64,000 bases of DNA from an uncultured Candidatus Saccharibacteria bacterium (GTDB taxonomy: Bacteria; Patescibacteriota; Saccharimonadia; Saccharimonadales; Saccharimonadaceae). Positions 32,540-41,094 of this stretch are shown here, one piece after another. The position numbers and the translations under genes were made by a program. Location of the stretch: the NCBI GenBank assembly GCA_937981355.1, contig CALJPD010000011.1, forward strand, positions 71,501 through 135,500, given 5' to 3'. The notes beneath the pieces were generated by a model. That model did not search any database. It had not been told where the DNA came from and worked only from the letters and a program-made list of their open reading frames with translations. The stretch's first letter is position 1. The number at the start of each line of letters is the position of its first letter.

Positions 32540-33121
32540 CTACCGCTCTATTGCGTCGCACACTGCCGCCACATACCGCGGATCATCTACTGCATGCCCA
32601 GCGCCTTCTACCACTGTGCCATGGACGGTAGGGATATGCTGCACGGCAGTATCAAAGACAAGTTTCATCTCTGGCCACTTAATAAACTCCTCCGAGCCAA
32701 CGAAAATCTGCACAGGGCACGTAATACGCTGCGCAGCCGCTACCAAGCTCACCTGCTTAGCATATTCAAGTCGTCGCTTACCAATAGTGCGCCAATTGCG
32801 CTTAGACCAATACTGCGCACACTCTGCAAATGATGGTGACAGCGAGAAGAGCCATAGCTCACTTGGTGCTTGCTCACACGCCGCCAAGAACGCAATACAC
32901 GCCCCAAATGAGAAACCAGCCAGGATGGTCTCAGCTGGATCATACTGCTGATACCGCTCTTGTAGCGTCTGCAACCACTGTTTTTGCATAGTGCGATGCC
33001 ATTGAATTGGTACAAATTCCACTGCGTAGCCCATTGCTCGCCAGCGGTTCATAAGTGTATCGTAATCGCGGTCGGCGCGCCCTTCTTGGAAGCCCGGCAC
33101 AAAGAGAATCGTTTTATTCAT
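32540..33121 (-). CDS. Alpha/beta hydrolase, 193 residues
   Basis: MNKTILFVPGFQEGRADRDY is the typical first strand and oxyanion loop of small alpha/beta hydrolases. The nucleophile elbow is AGFSFGACIA and the catalytic His is in EGAGHAVDDPR, with an Asp or Glu in VGSEEFIKWPEMK. The substrate is unknown. The ATG at 33121 is chosen because the frame upstream has no protein-like sequence. No signal peptide, so it is cytoplasmic. Confidence 0.82.
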   Translation of the reverse strand: MNKTILFVPGFQEGRADRDYDTLMNRWRAMGYAVEFVPIQWHRTMQKQWLQTLQERYQQYDPAETILAGFSFGACIAFLAACEQAPSELWLFSLSPSFAECAQYWSKRNWRTIGKRRLEYAKQVSLVAAAQRITCPVQIFVGSEEFIKWPEMKLVFDTAVQHIPTVHGTVVEGAGHAVDDPRYVAAVCDAIER

Positions 33122-33404
33122 ACAGCTATAATGCCACATTTCTGGTGATAGCACAATGATTTCCTAGCTTACTTTCAGGACTATGTCTTTCTTGTCTACT
33201 GTTTTGTCTGGTGAACTGTCAGAAATTGCTACTACGCCATAGTTAAGCTTTTCAGCTCTCGCACTAGGAAGCGATTTTTGAGCGTACATATGTATCTTTA
33301 CTATAGGGAGCCCTATAGCTACTGACACCAGTCAAATATTCTTAACCAATACCACGGCAAGAAGCAACCTATCGCTTCACCCTCTTCTCCGCTATACTAG
33401 ATAT
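33122..33404. other. 283-nt intergenic region
   Basis: Divergent spacer between two hydrolase genes. No gene or strong repeat is visible, except the -10 TATACT at 33393-33398. Confidence 0.5.
33393..33398 (+). promoter_or_regulatory. -10 box of MBL hydrolase gene (leaderless arrangement)
   Basis: TATACT ends exactly 6 nt before the ATG at 33405. Confidence 0.55.
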
Positions 33405-34079
33405 ATGACAACACTAACAAAATTCGCCCACTCTTGCTTTACTATTACAATTGACGGCCAGAGCTTGGTCGTCGACCCAGGTGTATACACCGACGATTTT
33501 GCTATGCCGCAGCAGGTAGCGGCAGTCCTCATTACCCATGCGCATCCCGACCATTGTAGCCCTGCGCTCATCAAGCGTATTATACAGGCATTTCCTGAAG
33601 CAGAGATTATAAGTGTTCATGATATTATTGTAGATAGTACAACGATATCTTTGCCAGAAGGCACGCTCTCTGTCTGCCATGCAATAGCCGCGGTGCCTGG
33701 TGACACACACCAGGTCGGGCCATTCACGCTTGAGTTTTTTGGCGGTGAGCATGCTGTGGTAAGCCCAGACATTCCGCGCCTCCACAACCTTGCCGCGCTG
33801 ATCAACAATCGTATCTACTACCCTGGCGATTCCTTCACTTTGCCTCAGCGCCCCATCGACGTCCTCGCCCTGCCTGTAGCTGCACCATGGCTCAAGTTCT
33901 CCGAGGTACATAGTTTCTTGCAGGCCGTCGCCCCACGCCTGGCCTTCCCTGTTCATGACGCTATCTTGAGTAACGCTGGCAAGGGATTGATTGATACACT
34001 TTGCACAGCAGCGGCAACTGAGGTTGGAGTGAAGTATCAGCGATTTAATATAACAACATTACCTCAACAGGATAAGTAA
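33405..34079 (+). CDS. Metallo-beta-lactamase fold hydrolase (UlaG-like)
   Basis: 224 residues with the two-metal site LITHAHPDHCSPA (HxHxDH) and further ligands in GGEHAVV, YYPGDSF and FPVHDA. The start (MTTLTKFAHSCFTITIDG) matches the UlaG-like L-ascorbate-6-phosphate lactonase branch, whose members are widespread and often act on small phosphorylated molecules. The substrate is unknown. Confidence 0.87.
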   Translation: MTTLTKFAHSCFTITIDGQSLVVDPGVYTDDFAMPQQVAAVLITHAHPDHCSPALIKRIIQAFPEAEIISVHDIIVDSTTISLPEGTLSVCHAIAAVPGDTHQVGPFTLEFFGGEHAVVSPDIPRLHNLAALINNRIYYPGDSFTLPQRPIDVLALPVAAPWLKFSEVHSFLQAVAPRLAFPVHDAILSNAGKGLIDTLCTAAATEVGVKYQRFNITTLPQQDK

Positions 34080-34092
34080 TCATTATATTTTC

Positions 34093-34121
34093 TTGACAAC
34101 TAATCGATATATATATATATA
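34093..34121 (+). promoter_or_regulatory. Strong promoter upstream of the 73-residue basic protein
   Basis: TTGACA (34093-34098) and a TA-rich -10 region inside an (AT)n run (34107-34120), with a spacer of about 17 nt. It would give a 5' leader of about 95 nt, unlike most promoters here, and the leader contains a CCGCATATGCGG palindrome. Confidence 0.5.
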
Positions 34122-34221
34122 TCATTGTTCTTGGAGTCATCAAGCCTGATTGCTCTAGCCGCATATGCGGTTTCGTTATGCAGTGGCAATCCTGCCCTGC
34201 AGCTATCTTCGAGGAGAAGAT

Positions 34222-34440
34222 ATGGCGACTGGCCGCCCCCAGAAGGGTATGACCAGAAAGAACCACCACGATTCGTTGTCTCAGTCGGGACAGCAGCGCT
34301 ACACAAGCGGCAACAGTACGTCGCCGCGAACGACATACAGTAGCGCTCCCACGCCGAAGGATACGCCGTCGAAGGCGAGCACACCGCGGATGGGGCGTGG
34401 CGGTAACACGAACAGCAAGGCTCCCTACAAGAGCTTCTAG
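34222..34440 (+). CDS. Small basic low-complexity protein, 73 residues
   Basis: MATGRPQKGMTRKNHHDSLS followed by a Ser/Thr/Pro/Lys-rich tail and a C-terminal GRGGNTNSKAPYKSF. It is very basic and probably disordered, like small nucleic-acid-binding proteins. GAGGAG lies 6 nt before the ATG, so the start is good. An 11-bp terminator follows. No family is known to me. Confidence 0.55.
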   Translation: MATGRPQKGMTRKNHHDSLSQSGQQRYTSGNSTSPRTTYSSAPTPKDTPSKASTPRMGRGGNTNSKAPYKSF

Positions 34441-34450
34441 GCCGTTCGCT

Positions 34451-34488
34451 GCCACCTCCCTTCTCATTACTACAAGGAGGGAGGTGGC
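34451..34488 (+). terminator. Intrinsic terminator
   Basis: GCCACCTCCCT and AGGGAGGTGGC form an 11-bp stem followed by TCTATCCC. The T content after the stem is low, but the stem is very stable. Confidence 0.6.
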
Positions 34489-34527
34489 TCTATCCCTGTC
34501 ATTGGTGATATATTTAGATATGACATT

Positions 34528-35397
34528 ATGATTACTCATCTCTATTCATTCTATGATCTACCGTTCGATCATGATGTATGCCATGTGTATGAGCACCTGG
34601 TTTTACAGCGGTTCCTAGCACTTCTCGAAAATCATGGTTTGTGTCGAGCATTTGTCGGCAATGTGCACGGGCAAACAATTGAATCTACGATATTTTTTGA
34701 GCTAGAAGTCTACACTGCCCATAGTAAACAACTATTTGAAACAGCACTAAAAGAGACCAAACCATTAAGTCCTGCGGCCATCCAGCAAGTACTTGGGCAT
34801 ATTGAAGCAGAAATGCAAGCAACCATAGTAGTTGACCAGCCCGCACTTGATATACAGCTCACTGCATTAGCAAAACACATCAACGGCGCAACGCAGACGT
34901 CCACCATCACACCCCCAAGCCCACTGAGCATAACTGAGTCACCACACGTATTTGACAATATCACGCTCAGCATCGAAGTACCAGACGCAAGCGACGACGC
35001 GACACGCGCTTTCTTTTGTTTCTACCCAGCTTTGCTGGATATTGCCCGTGATGGGCTACAAGATCTGGCCATCTACCCAGCTAAAAGTGGTACATTTACT
35101 GCCTACTACGATGGCAATGCGGTAGCGCAACAATTTACTATCAAAAAGAATGTACCATCATCGCTCACTGCGTTAGTAGAAAATATACTTCGCACTTTTC
35201 CGGTACGTCAGCATCATCATGCAATCGCACACATGGCGAAGGTATTTGCCACCGATCCAACGTATTTTTCCATACCACTCCACTTTTATGAAACGACAAA
35301 CACTCAAGCAACGCGTGAAATGCTTGCTCAGTCTATCACACCAGCACACCTCCATACTATTCTAAGTACAGCAACGGTAACAGTTAGTAAATCGTAG
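34528..35397 (+). CDS. M16-like mini-peptidase (inverted zinc motif), single domain
   Basis: 289 residues. HVYEH at residues 19-23 is the inverted zinc motif HxxEH of M16 peptidases, and two glutamates in HIEAEMQATI (93, 95), about 72 residues on, are suitable third ligands. M16 enzymes are normally about 420-1000 residues with an active and an inactive half-domain; here only one active-type domain and a short second part exist. The role may be peptide cleavage or a PqqL/mitochondrial-processing-like task. This is inference from one motif. No signal peptide is present. Confidence 0.5.
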   Translation: MITHLYSFYDLPFDHDVCHVYEHLVLQRFLALLENHGLCRAFVGNVHGQTIESTIFFELEVYTAHSKQLFETALKETKPLSPAAIQQVLGHIEAEMQATIVVDQPALDIQLTALAKHINGATQTSTITPPSPLSITESPHVFDNITLSIEVPDASDDATRAFFCFYPALLDIARDGLQDLAIYPAKSGTFTAYYDGNAVAQQFTIKKNVPSSLTALVENILRTFPVRQHHHAIAHMAKVFATDPTYFSIPLHFYETTNTQATREMLAQSITPAHLHTILSTATVTVSKS

Positions 35398-35408
35398 AAC
35401 AGTAGTAC

Positions 35409-35822
35409 CTACTTATTCTCTCGAGTCAGCACCCGATCACTCCACTCCTGCCAGTGCTGGAAGCTGCTCTGCTTTGATAGATCCAGGAACTCGCCAGCGC
35501 TCCATTCCACCAGCCGCATGCCAAGCTCCTGGATGAGATAAGCAAACACTTCCGTTGGCTCCTTACTACCTCTGACGCTGAGCCCCATAGTGATGAGTTG
35601 TTCCCTGTGTTTGCTCAGACTAAATTCAATCAGCCACTCCCTCTTCTGCATAACAAGCCGCGACGGATTGCTTGTATCTAAATGTGCATCACATACTTTG
35701 GCAGCCTTTTCTAGCTCGGCAATCATCTGCTGACGCTCGAGCGGCACGCAGTCTTCCTCCGTCAGGTCGCTAACCGACTGGACATGACGTTTTGTTTTGA
35801 TTGCGGTGAGATCCCAGCTCAT
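35409..35822 (-). CDS. Hypothetical protein, 137 residues
   Basis: A soluble, mostly helical protein (MSWDLTAIKTKRHVQSVSD, later EWLIEFSLSKHREQLITMG). I know no family. It overlaps the P-loop gene upstream by 4 bases (ATGA), so it is the last gene of the aspS transcript. Confidence 0.6.
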   Translation of the reverse strand: MSWDLTAIKTKRHVQSVSDLTEEDCVPLERQQMIAELEKAAKVCDAHLDTSNPSRLVMQKREWLIEFSLSKHREQLITMGLSVRGSKEPTEVFAYLIQELGMRLVEWSAGEFLDLSKQSSFQHWQEWSDRVLTRENK

Positions 35823-36352
35823 AGAGTGTCCTTTGCTTGTGAATCTACTTGCGTGAGGATTGTCCGCAACACTGTGTCAATCGGCTGTGTGCAATCTATG
35901 GTCGTTGCGCCAATCTTCCGAAAGTTATCTTCGTAGACTGGCCAATAGCGAATGATATTTTCTAGCTCGCCAGGTTCCTGACCGTAGCTACCGGCTGGAC
36001 GCTGAGCGATTCGCTGCCGCAAGACTTCCTCGCTCGGATACTCAAGGAGAAAAATAGCGTCAAACAAATATGCATACTGATACAAATCATGGGCCGAGCC
36101 AAAGACACCCGTCAATCCATGAGACTGTCGTATAATATTCTCCAACCTACTACTGATAATTCGCCATTCATGATGTAAATTAAGCGGCTCTACTGACTTA
36201 TCGGTTCCTGCCGCTGGGATATTCGTCTCTTTGTGTACCCACCCTGCAAAGCCTTCGTCGATATCGTACGTTTGGTATCCTCGACTGCGAAATATGTTAC
36301 GTAATGTTGTCTTGCCAGAGCCTGCAACGCCAGTGACGAGGTAAGCTGTCAC
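35819..36352 (-). CDS. P-loop nucleotide kinase-like protein
   Basis: 177 residues with a Walker A motif, GVAGSGKTTL (residues 8-17), and a lid-like IAQRPAGSYGQEP. FLLEYPSEEVLRQRI is the helix that follows the nucleotide-binding strand in shikimate kinase-like and gluconate kinase-like proteins. The substrate is unknown. It begins in the ATGA overlap with aspS. Confidence 0.72.
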   Translation of the reverse strand: MTAYLVTGVAGSGKTTLRNIFRSRGYQTYDIDEGFAGWVHKETNIPAAGTDKSVEPLNLHHEWRIISSRLENIIRQSHGLTGVFGSAHDLYQYAYLFDAIFLLEYPSEEVLRQRIAQRPAGSYGQEPGELENIIRYWPVYEDNFRKIGATTIDCTQPIDTVLRTILTQVDSQAKDTL

Positions 36353-38130
36353 GACAACCCCAACTCCTTCAGTTGCCCAGGTTCTACCTGCGCAGGTGAG
36401 TCCATCATGACGTCGACACCGCTGCCGTTTTTGGGGAAGGCGAGGGTTTCGCGGACGTTATGCTCGCCGATTAGCTCCATCAGGATGCGGTCAATGCCAA
36501 AGGCACAGCCCGCGTGTGGCGGCGCACCGTAGGTAAAGGCCCGCAGCATAGCGCCAAACTTCTCCTCTACATACTGTCGGCTATAGCCTAGCAGTCCGAA
36601 TACTTCATACAGTACGGCTGGATTATGGTTACGCACACCGCCGCTGCAGATTTCGTAGCCGTTCATCACCATATCGAACTGGTCAGCCAGGATAGCTAGC
36701 TTCTCGTCATCCGACTGGGCGGCTTGCAGCGTGCTAAGCCCACCCTTTGGCATGCTAAAGGGATTGTGACCAAAGTCAAGCTTACGCGCATGCTCATCCC
36801 ACTCGTAGAATGGGAAATCGATAATCCAGGCCAGCGCCACCACCTGCGGGTCCTTTAAGTCAAAGTGCTCGGCAAACTCACTACGCAGCCGCCCTAGCAC
36901 TGCATTAACTACTGGGCGCGTATCAGCCCCAAAGAAGACTGCATCGCCGTCCTTAGCCCCCGTCTTTGCTTGGATAGCGGCCAGCTCTTCTTCGGTCAGG
37001 AACTTAGCAATTGGGCTCTTGGCTGCGCCATCTTGGTAGGTAATGTAAGCAAGACCACCTGCGCCCTCGGCTTTGGCGATTTGGGTAAAGCCATCGATCT
37101 GCTTGCGGCTTAGCGACGCGCCGTTCTTGACGCAGATTGCCTTAATGCACGCTGCATTCTGGAAGACGCCAAAGTTCGTCCCGGCAAACACGTCCGTTAG
37201 CTCAACCAGCTCCATACCAAAGCGCAGGTCTGGCTTGTCGCTACCGTAGGTTTCCATGGCGGTTTGGTACGGGATACGCGGGATAGGCTGGCCATCGCCA
37301 GCTGGGAGGTTGCTGAGGTCCAGCAGTGTTTTGCCAGCAAAGTCCGTCACAAGCTGCTGCATCAGTGGCTCCATCATCTGGCGGACCTGCTCACCATCCT
37401 CCACAAAGCTCATCTCTAGATCCAGCTGGTAAAACTCACCATACAGGCGATCGGCGCGCGGGTCTTCGTCGCGGAAGCAAGCAGCCAGCTGGTAGTAGCG
37501 CGGCACGCCACCAACCATCAGCAGCTGCTTAAACTGCTGCGGTGCTTGTGGCAGAGCGTAGAATTTACCTTCTTGCAAGCGGCTGGGGATCAGGAAGTCA
37601 CGCGCGCCCTCAGGGCTGGAATTAGCCAAAATCGGCGTTTGGATTTCGATGAAATCATGCTCGTCCATATACTGGCGCATGCGGCGGTACATATCGGCGC
37701 GGCGGCGCAGCATCGTTTGCAGCTTGGGCCGGCGCAGGTCCAGGTAGCGGTAGGCAAAGCGCAGGTCTTCATTGGCTTGGTTAGTCTCGCTAAAGGGCTG
37801 GATAGGCAGCGTCTCGGCTTTGTTGAGCACCTCTAGCTCACTGACGGCTAGCTCGATGCTACCACTGGCAATATTGGGGTTTGCCAGGCCCTCACCACGC
37901 TGGCGCACCTCGCCACGGGCCCGCAGGACGTACTCGTCGCGAGCATGCTCTGCCAGTGCAAAGGCCGCAGTTTGCTCAGGGCTGACGACCAGCTGCACCA
38001 GGCCAGTATGGTCGCGCAGGTCGATGAAAATCAGGCCACCATGGTCGCGCCGTGCATGTACCCAGCCGGCCACAGTGATGGTTTGACCGGTGTAATCCGG
38101 CGTTTGGTTGGCAAGTATTCGTTGTGTCAT
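36349..38130 (-). CDS. aspS: Aspartate--tRNA ligase
   Basis: A 593-residue class II synthetase. The N-terminal OB fold has GWVHARRDHGGLIFIDLRD. Motif 2 is FRDEDPRADR, motif 3 is HAGCAFGIDRILMEL, and a GAD insertion domain lies around residues 280-410. EFYQLDLEMSF is typical for the bacterial enzyme. Whether it is discriminating or charges tRNA-Asn too cannot be decided. The ATG at 38130 is chosen because TATAAT ends 9 nt upstream. It heads an operon with two small genes. Confidence 0.97.
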   Translation of the reverse strand: MTQRILANQTPDYTGQTITVAGWVHARRDHGGLIFIDLRDHTGLVQLVVSPEQTAAFALAEHARDEYVLRARGEVRQRGEGLANPNIASGSIELAVSELEVLNKAETLPIQPFSETNQANEDLRFAYRYLDLRRPKLQTMLRRRADMYRRMRQYMDEHDFIEIQTPILANSSPEGARDFLIPSRLQEGKFYALPQAPQQFKQLLMVGGVPRYYQLAACFRDEDPRADRLYGEFYQLDLEMSFVEDGEQVRQMMEPLMQQLVTDFAGKTLLDLSNLPAGDGQPIPRIPYQTAMETYGSDKPDLRFGMELVELTDVFAGTNFGVFQNAACIKAICVKNGASLSRKQIDGFTQIAKAEGAGGLAYITYQDGAAKSPIAKFLTEEELAAIQAKTGAKDGDAVFFGADTRPVVNAVLGRLRSEFAEHFDLKDPQVVALAWIIDFPFYEWDEHARKLDFGHNPFSMPKGGLSTLQAAQSDDEKLAILADQFDMVMNGYEICSGGVRNHNPAVLYEVFGLLGYSRQYVEEKFGAMLRAFTYGAPPHAGCAFGIDRILMELIGEHNVRETLAFPKNGSGVDVMMDSPAQVEPGQLKELGLS

Positions 38131-38153
38131 ATCTGTTAGATTATACCACAATT

Positions 38154-39176
38154 TCAGGCATCATTCTGCTCGCCCATGGGGAGGGCGCGTGGCTGCGTGG
38201 GTTCGGGCAAGGCTACTGGCTGGCTATATACCTCGTCATCATCCGCTGCGGGAGCATGACCAAGCAAGGCTTCAATACAATCATCCAGCGTCACCATCCC
38301 CACCGTCTCACGATACGTATTGACGACAATGAAGACCTGTTGGCGCGTCTTAATAAACGCACCCAAGGCTTGCTCGAGCGACTGTGTCCCATCGATGTAG
38401 TACACGTTCGGGTCCATCACCGTTTGCACCTGAGCCGACACTGCCTCCTTAAGTGACATAAAGTCGCGGGTGTGTAGTACGCCAATAATATGATCAATGT
38501 CGCCATCCACCACTGGGAAGCGGCTATGCCCGGTGCGATGCAATTCATCGAGTAACAGCGGCCCCACCATAGCGTCTTGCTCGACTGTCTTGATAGCATT
38601 GCGCGGCACCATGACTGTTTCGACTGTCTTACGCGCAAAAGTCAAGCTCCCCAGCGCTTGCTCACGCTCGACTGGTGGCAAGACTGATGGCCGAGCATGA
38701 CGCACCAGATGTTCAAGCTCAGCTCGCGACCCCAGGCGAAGATTCGTCTCTACTGGCGGCACAAACGAACGGACAATGCGCACCACTCGCGGGAACCGCC
38801 CGGCAAAACTAACGAAGCTCGGCTCGACTGCATTATAGAGGCGCTGGGCAATCGCATGCACCCAGCCAATCCGCCCTACACCACCATGGAGCAGTGCCAC
38901 CGCGAGCGCAACCAGCACACCACCACCAAAGTCAAATGCCCCAATGCTTGCCATCACCATCAGCACCAGCAATAGCGCCACCACACAGCGCTGGAGCGAA
39001 ACGAGATCATCGTAGACAGCAATGCGTCGCAACTGGTGAATCGCTGTGCGATTATTCTGCTGGCGACGCCGCTCGAGCTCGTATTGGCTCACCGGCGGTA
39101 TATCGGGCCATGCACTACCAGCCAGGATGAGGGCAATCACAAAGATAGCAAAGATGATGATCATGAGCATTTCCAT
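38154..39176 (-). CDS. CBS-domain membrane protein (CNNM/HlyC-like)
   Basis: 340 residues. Membrane helices at about 3-22, 58-80 and 85-105 are followed by two CBS domains (RKTVETVMVPRNAIKTVEQD, then RFPVVDGDIDHIIGVLHTRD, then QVQTVMDPNVYYIDGTQSLE and VFIVVNTYRETVGMVTLDD). This matches hemolysin C/CorC-type proteins, which carry Mg2+ or Co2+ and bind adenine nucleotides. The DUF21 portion is short. TACAAT ends exactly 6 nt before the chosen ATG at 39176. Confidence 0.82.
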   Translation of the reverse strand: MEMLMIIIFAIFVIALILAGSAWPDIPPVSQYELERRRQQNNRTAIHQLRRIAVYDDLVSLQRCVVALLLVLMVMASIGAFDFGGGVLVALAVALLHGGVGRIGWVHAIAQRLYNAVEPSFVSFAGRFPRVVRIVRSFVPPVETNLRLGSRAELEHLVRHARPSVLPPVEREQALGSLTFARKTVETVMVPRNAIKTVEQDAMVGPLLLDELHRTGHSRFPVVDGDIDHIIGVLHTRDFMSLKEAVSAQVQTVMDPNVYYIDGTQSLEQALGAFIKTRQQVFIVVNTYRETVGMVTLDDCIEALLGHAPAADDDEVYSQPVALPEPTQPRALPMGEQNDA

Positions 39177-39299
39177 GCCATCATTGTAGCGCACTCCCCT
39201 GATCGGCTCAATGCTTTGGCCCGTGCAGCACCTCTGTCAGCTTGATTCGGTCTCTCGGGCACGATATAATATGCAAGAATAAGGAGGAATGTTTCGTTT

Positions 39300-40067
39300 A
39301 TGACAAAAAAATCATGGCTGATCTTTGCAGTGCTTTGCCTCGCAATCTTAGGTGGGCTCGTGTGGCTGTCGCGCCAAGGTGAGTCTATCAATCTGTCGGG
39401 TGTCGACCCATTGCAGGTACAAAGCGCCAGTAGCCAAAATGGCGACATCGCCGACCATACCCACGGGAGCAAATCACCCAAGGTAACAATCATCGAATAT
39501 GGAGATTTCCAGTGCCCCGGCTGTTCGCAGGCCTCGCCTGCACTCAAGGCAGTCACTGAGAAATACAAGGATCACGTGCAGCTCATCTTCCGCAACAACC
39601 CTCTCTCGTCCATCCACCCCAATGCACTCGCAGCAGCAGCAGCAGCCGAATCAGCTGGCTTTCAAGGCAAATATTGGGAGATGCACGACAAAGTCTACAC
39701 CGAACAAAATTCGTGGCAGTCACTCGATGGCACAGAACGCACCAACTACTTCGTCACCACTGCACAGGGGCTTGGCCTTGATGCCAACCGCTTCAAGACT
39801 GACCTCGCCGAGGCCGACCGCTCAGGTGCCCGGATTAAGAAAAAGATCGCCTTCGATAAATCCCTGGCTGGCGCTCAAAATGCCGCCAGCGCCACACCAG
39901 CTATTCTCGTCAATGGCAAGAATGTAACCAATCAATACGTCAAGGACGGCAAGCTCACCACCTCAGGCAGTTCAGATGCGCGCCAAGTGTGGGCCGACGC
40001 CGATGCCTTTGGCAAGCTCGTCATCGAGCCAGCCCTCAAAGAAAAGGGTGTCTCCTTGCCGCAATAG
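39300..40067 (+). CDS. DsbA-family thiol-disulfide oxidoreductase, membrane-anchored
   Basis: 255 residues. An N-terminal signal anchor (LIFAVLCLAILGGLVWL) precedes a DsbA-type thioredoxin fold. The active site is CPGC in YGDFQCPGCSQASPALKAV, and the cis-Pro is in ATPAILVNG. It probably makes or shuffles disulfides in secreted proteins. GGAGG lies upstream, with TATAAT about 28 nt before. A strong bidirectional terminator follows. Confidence 0.93.
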   Translation: MTKKSWLIFAVLCLAILGGLVWLSRQGESINLSGVDPLQVQSASSQNGDIADHTHGSKSPKVTIIEYGDFQCPGCSQASPALKAVTEKYKDHVQLIFRNNPLSSIHPNALAAAAAAESAGFQGKYWEMHDKVYTEQNSWQSLDGTERTNYFVTTAQGLGLDANRFKTDLAEADRSGARIKKKIAFDKSLAGAQNAASATPAILVNGKNVTNQYVKDGKLTTSGSSDARQVWADADAFGKLVIEPALKEKGVSLPQ

Positions 40068-40086
40068 CCCTTGCTCTAGCAAGCCA

Positions 40087-40116
40087 AAAACCACCTCATG
40101 TCAGAGGTGGTTTTAT
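40087..40116. terminator. Bidirectional intrinsic terminator
   Basis: AAAACCACCTC and GAGGTGGTTTT form an 11-bp stem with an ATGTCA loop. It serves the converging DsbA-like gene and the gene ending at 40125. Confidence 0.85.
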
Positions 40117-40124
40117 TATTAGTA

Positions 40125-40508
40125 TTAGGTATTCTTGGTCGTATCTTGCGTGGTTTGTTGGGTGGTGCCTTGCTGGGTTTGCGTGGTGGTATTTGCTCCA
40201 TTTGACGGTGCGCCTGGCTGAGCACCACTGCCCGCCGACTGCCCTGTTTGGCCTGGTGGCGACATATTCCCCTGGCTGGTTTGACTACCTATCATACCAT
40301 GGCCACCAGGGCCATTTTGGCTCGATGTGCTGCGGCTATTGACCTGCATACCACCAAGAAATCCGAGCGCTGCCGCCACGATCACACCGCCGATCACCGC
40401 CGCGATCAAACCAGGGTTAGCCGCGCCTTTGGCCTGCACTTGCGTGGACGATGGGGATGTCGGCGATGCACTACGCTTCTCCGTTGCAAAGCCATCTTCT
40501 ATTTTCAT
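40125..40508 (-). CDS. Gly/Gln-rich single-pass membrane protein
   Basis: 127 residues. A polar N-terminus, one membrane helix (about residues 34-55, AVIGGVIVAAALGFLGGM) and a disordered outer tail rich in Gly, Gln, Ser and Thr (GPGGHGMIGSQTSQGNMSPP) that resembles the glycine-rich linker of the PMT fusion protein at 45371. AAAGGAG lies 7 nt before the ATG. Upstream TATACT suggests its own promoter, and it may be controlled by the nearby two-component system. Function is unknown. Confidence 0.6.
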   Translation of the reverse strand: MKIEDGFATEKRSASPTSPSSTQVQAKGAANPGLIAAVIGGVIVAAALGFLGGMQVNSRSTSSQNGPGGHGMIGSQTSQGNMSPPGQTGQSAGSGAQPGAPSNGANTTTQTQQGTTQQTTQDTTKNT

Positions 40509-40665
40509 ACATACTCCTTTCGTTATTATGGTTCGAGTATAGGGAGTAGGCGTTAAAAGAAGCTTAAAGTGAAATCTTGCTAGACCCATCGCATTGCCGT
40601 GCACTTTTCTCGTACTATTTTTGCATAAACTTCGTCCGAGTGTGCTATCTAATAGGATGCAAGAA

Positions 40666-40680
40666 AAGAACACTGTTCTT
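40666..40680. promoter_or_regulatory. Candidate operator in the relB-type promoter
   Basis: AAGAACACTGTTCTT is a 15-bp inverted repeat with one central base and overlaps the TTGACG -35 (40679-40684). This is where an autoregulating RHH antitoxin would bind. Confidence 0.45.
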
Positions 40681-40707
40681 GACGCAGTATATTACTTTGT
40701 ACATACT
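40679..40707 (+). promoter_or_regulatory. Promoter of the RelB-like gene
   Basis: TTGACG (40679-40684), a 17-nt spacer, and CATACT (40702-40707). The -10 ends 7 nt before the ATG at 40715, predicting a leaderless transcript. Confidence 0.6.
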
Positions 40708-40714
40708 CAGTAGT

Positions 40715-40990
40715 ATGAGTATGGTGACAACGCGTATAAAATTAGATGAAGACATCAAGCGCCAAGCCCAGGAAGTTGCAAAAAGCGCTGGCCTAACGTT
40801 GAGCGCGTTAATTAACAGCTACCTCACGCAAGTCGTTGCAACTCGCCATATTGAGCCGTATACCCCTGAGCTAACGACGCCGCAACTCGAAGCACTGCTT
40901 ACTGAAATTGAGCCATCGCTAGCAACTGGTAATAACTTGAGCAAGCCGTTTAACTCTGCCGAAGAATTTTTAGCTGATCTCAAAAAGTAA
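40715..40990 (+). CDS. RelB/DinJ-family antitoxin, apparently without a toxin
   Basis: 91 residues. The ribbon-helix-helix N-terminus reads TTRIKLDEDIKRQAQEVAKS then GLTLSALINSYL, typical of RelB/DinJ antitoxins. The C-terminal part (NSAEEFLADLKK) would bind a toxin. No RelE/YafQ-type toxin gene follows: the next 104 nt hold none, and a histidine kinase ends there on the other strand. Confidence 0.8.
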   Translation: MSMVTTRIKLDEDIKRQAQEVAKSAGLTLSALINSYLTQVVATRHIEPYTPELTTPQLEALLTEIEPSLATGNNLSKPFNSAEEFLADLKK

Positions 40991-41094
40991 TACAACTCAT
41001 ATGCCCTTACTACCAGCTAGTCCAAGCCCCGTTTGATACGCGCCTTTGCTTATTTATCAAGCATCCGCTCTTTATTTCTACAGAACGTTATCTA

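Noticed and set aside
32540..33154. Longer start for the 193-residue alpha/beta hydrolase
   Set aside because: The additional 11 residues are not like the family and the ATG at 33121 begins exactly at the first strand.
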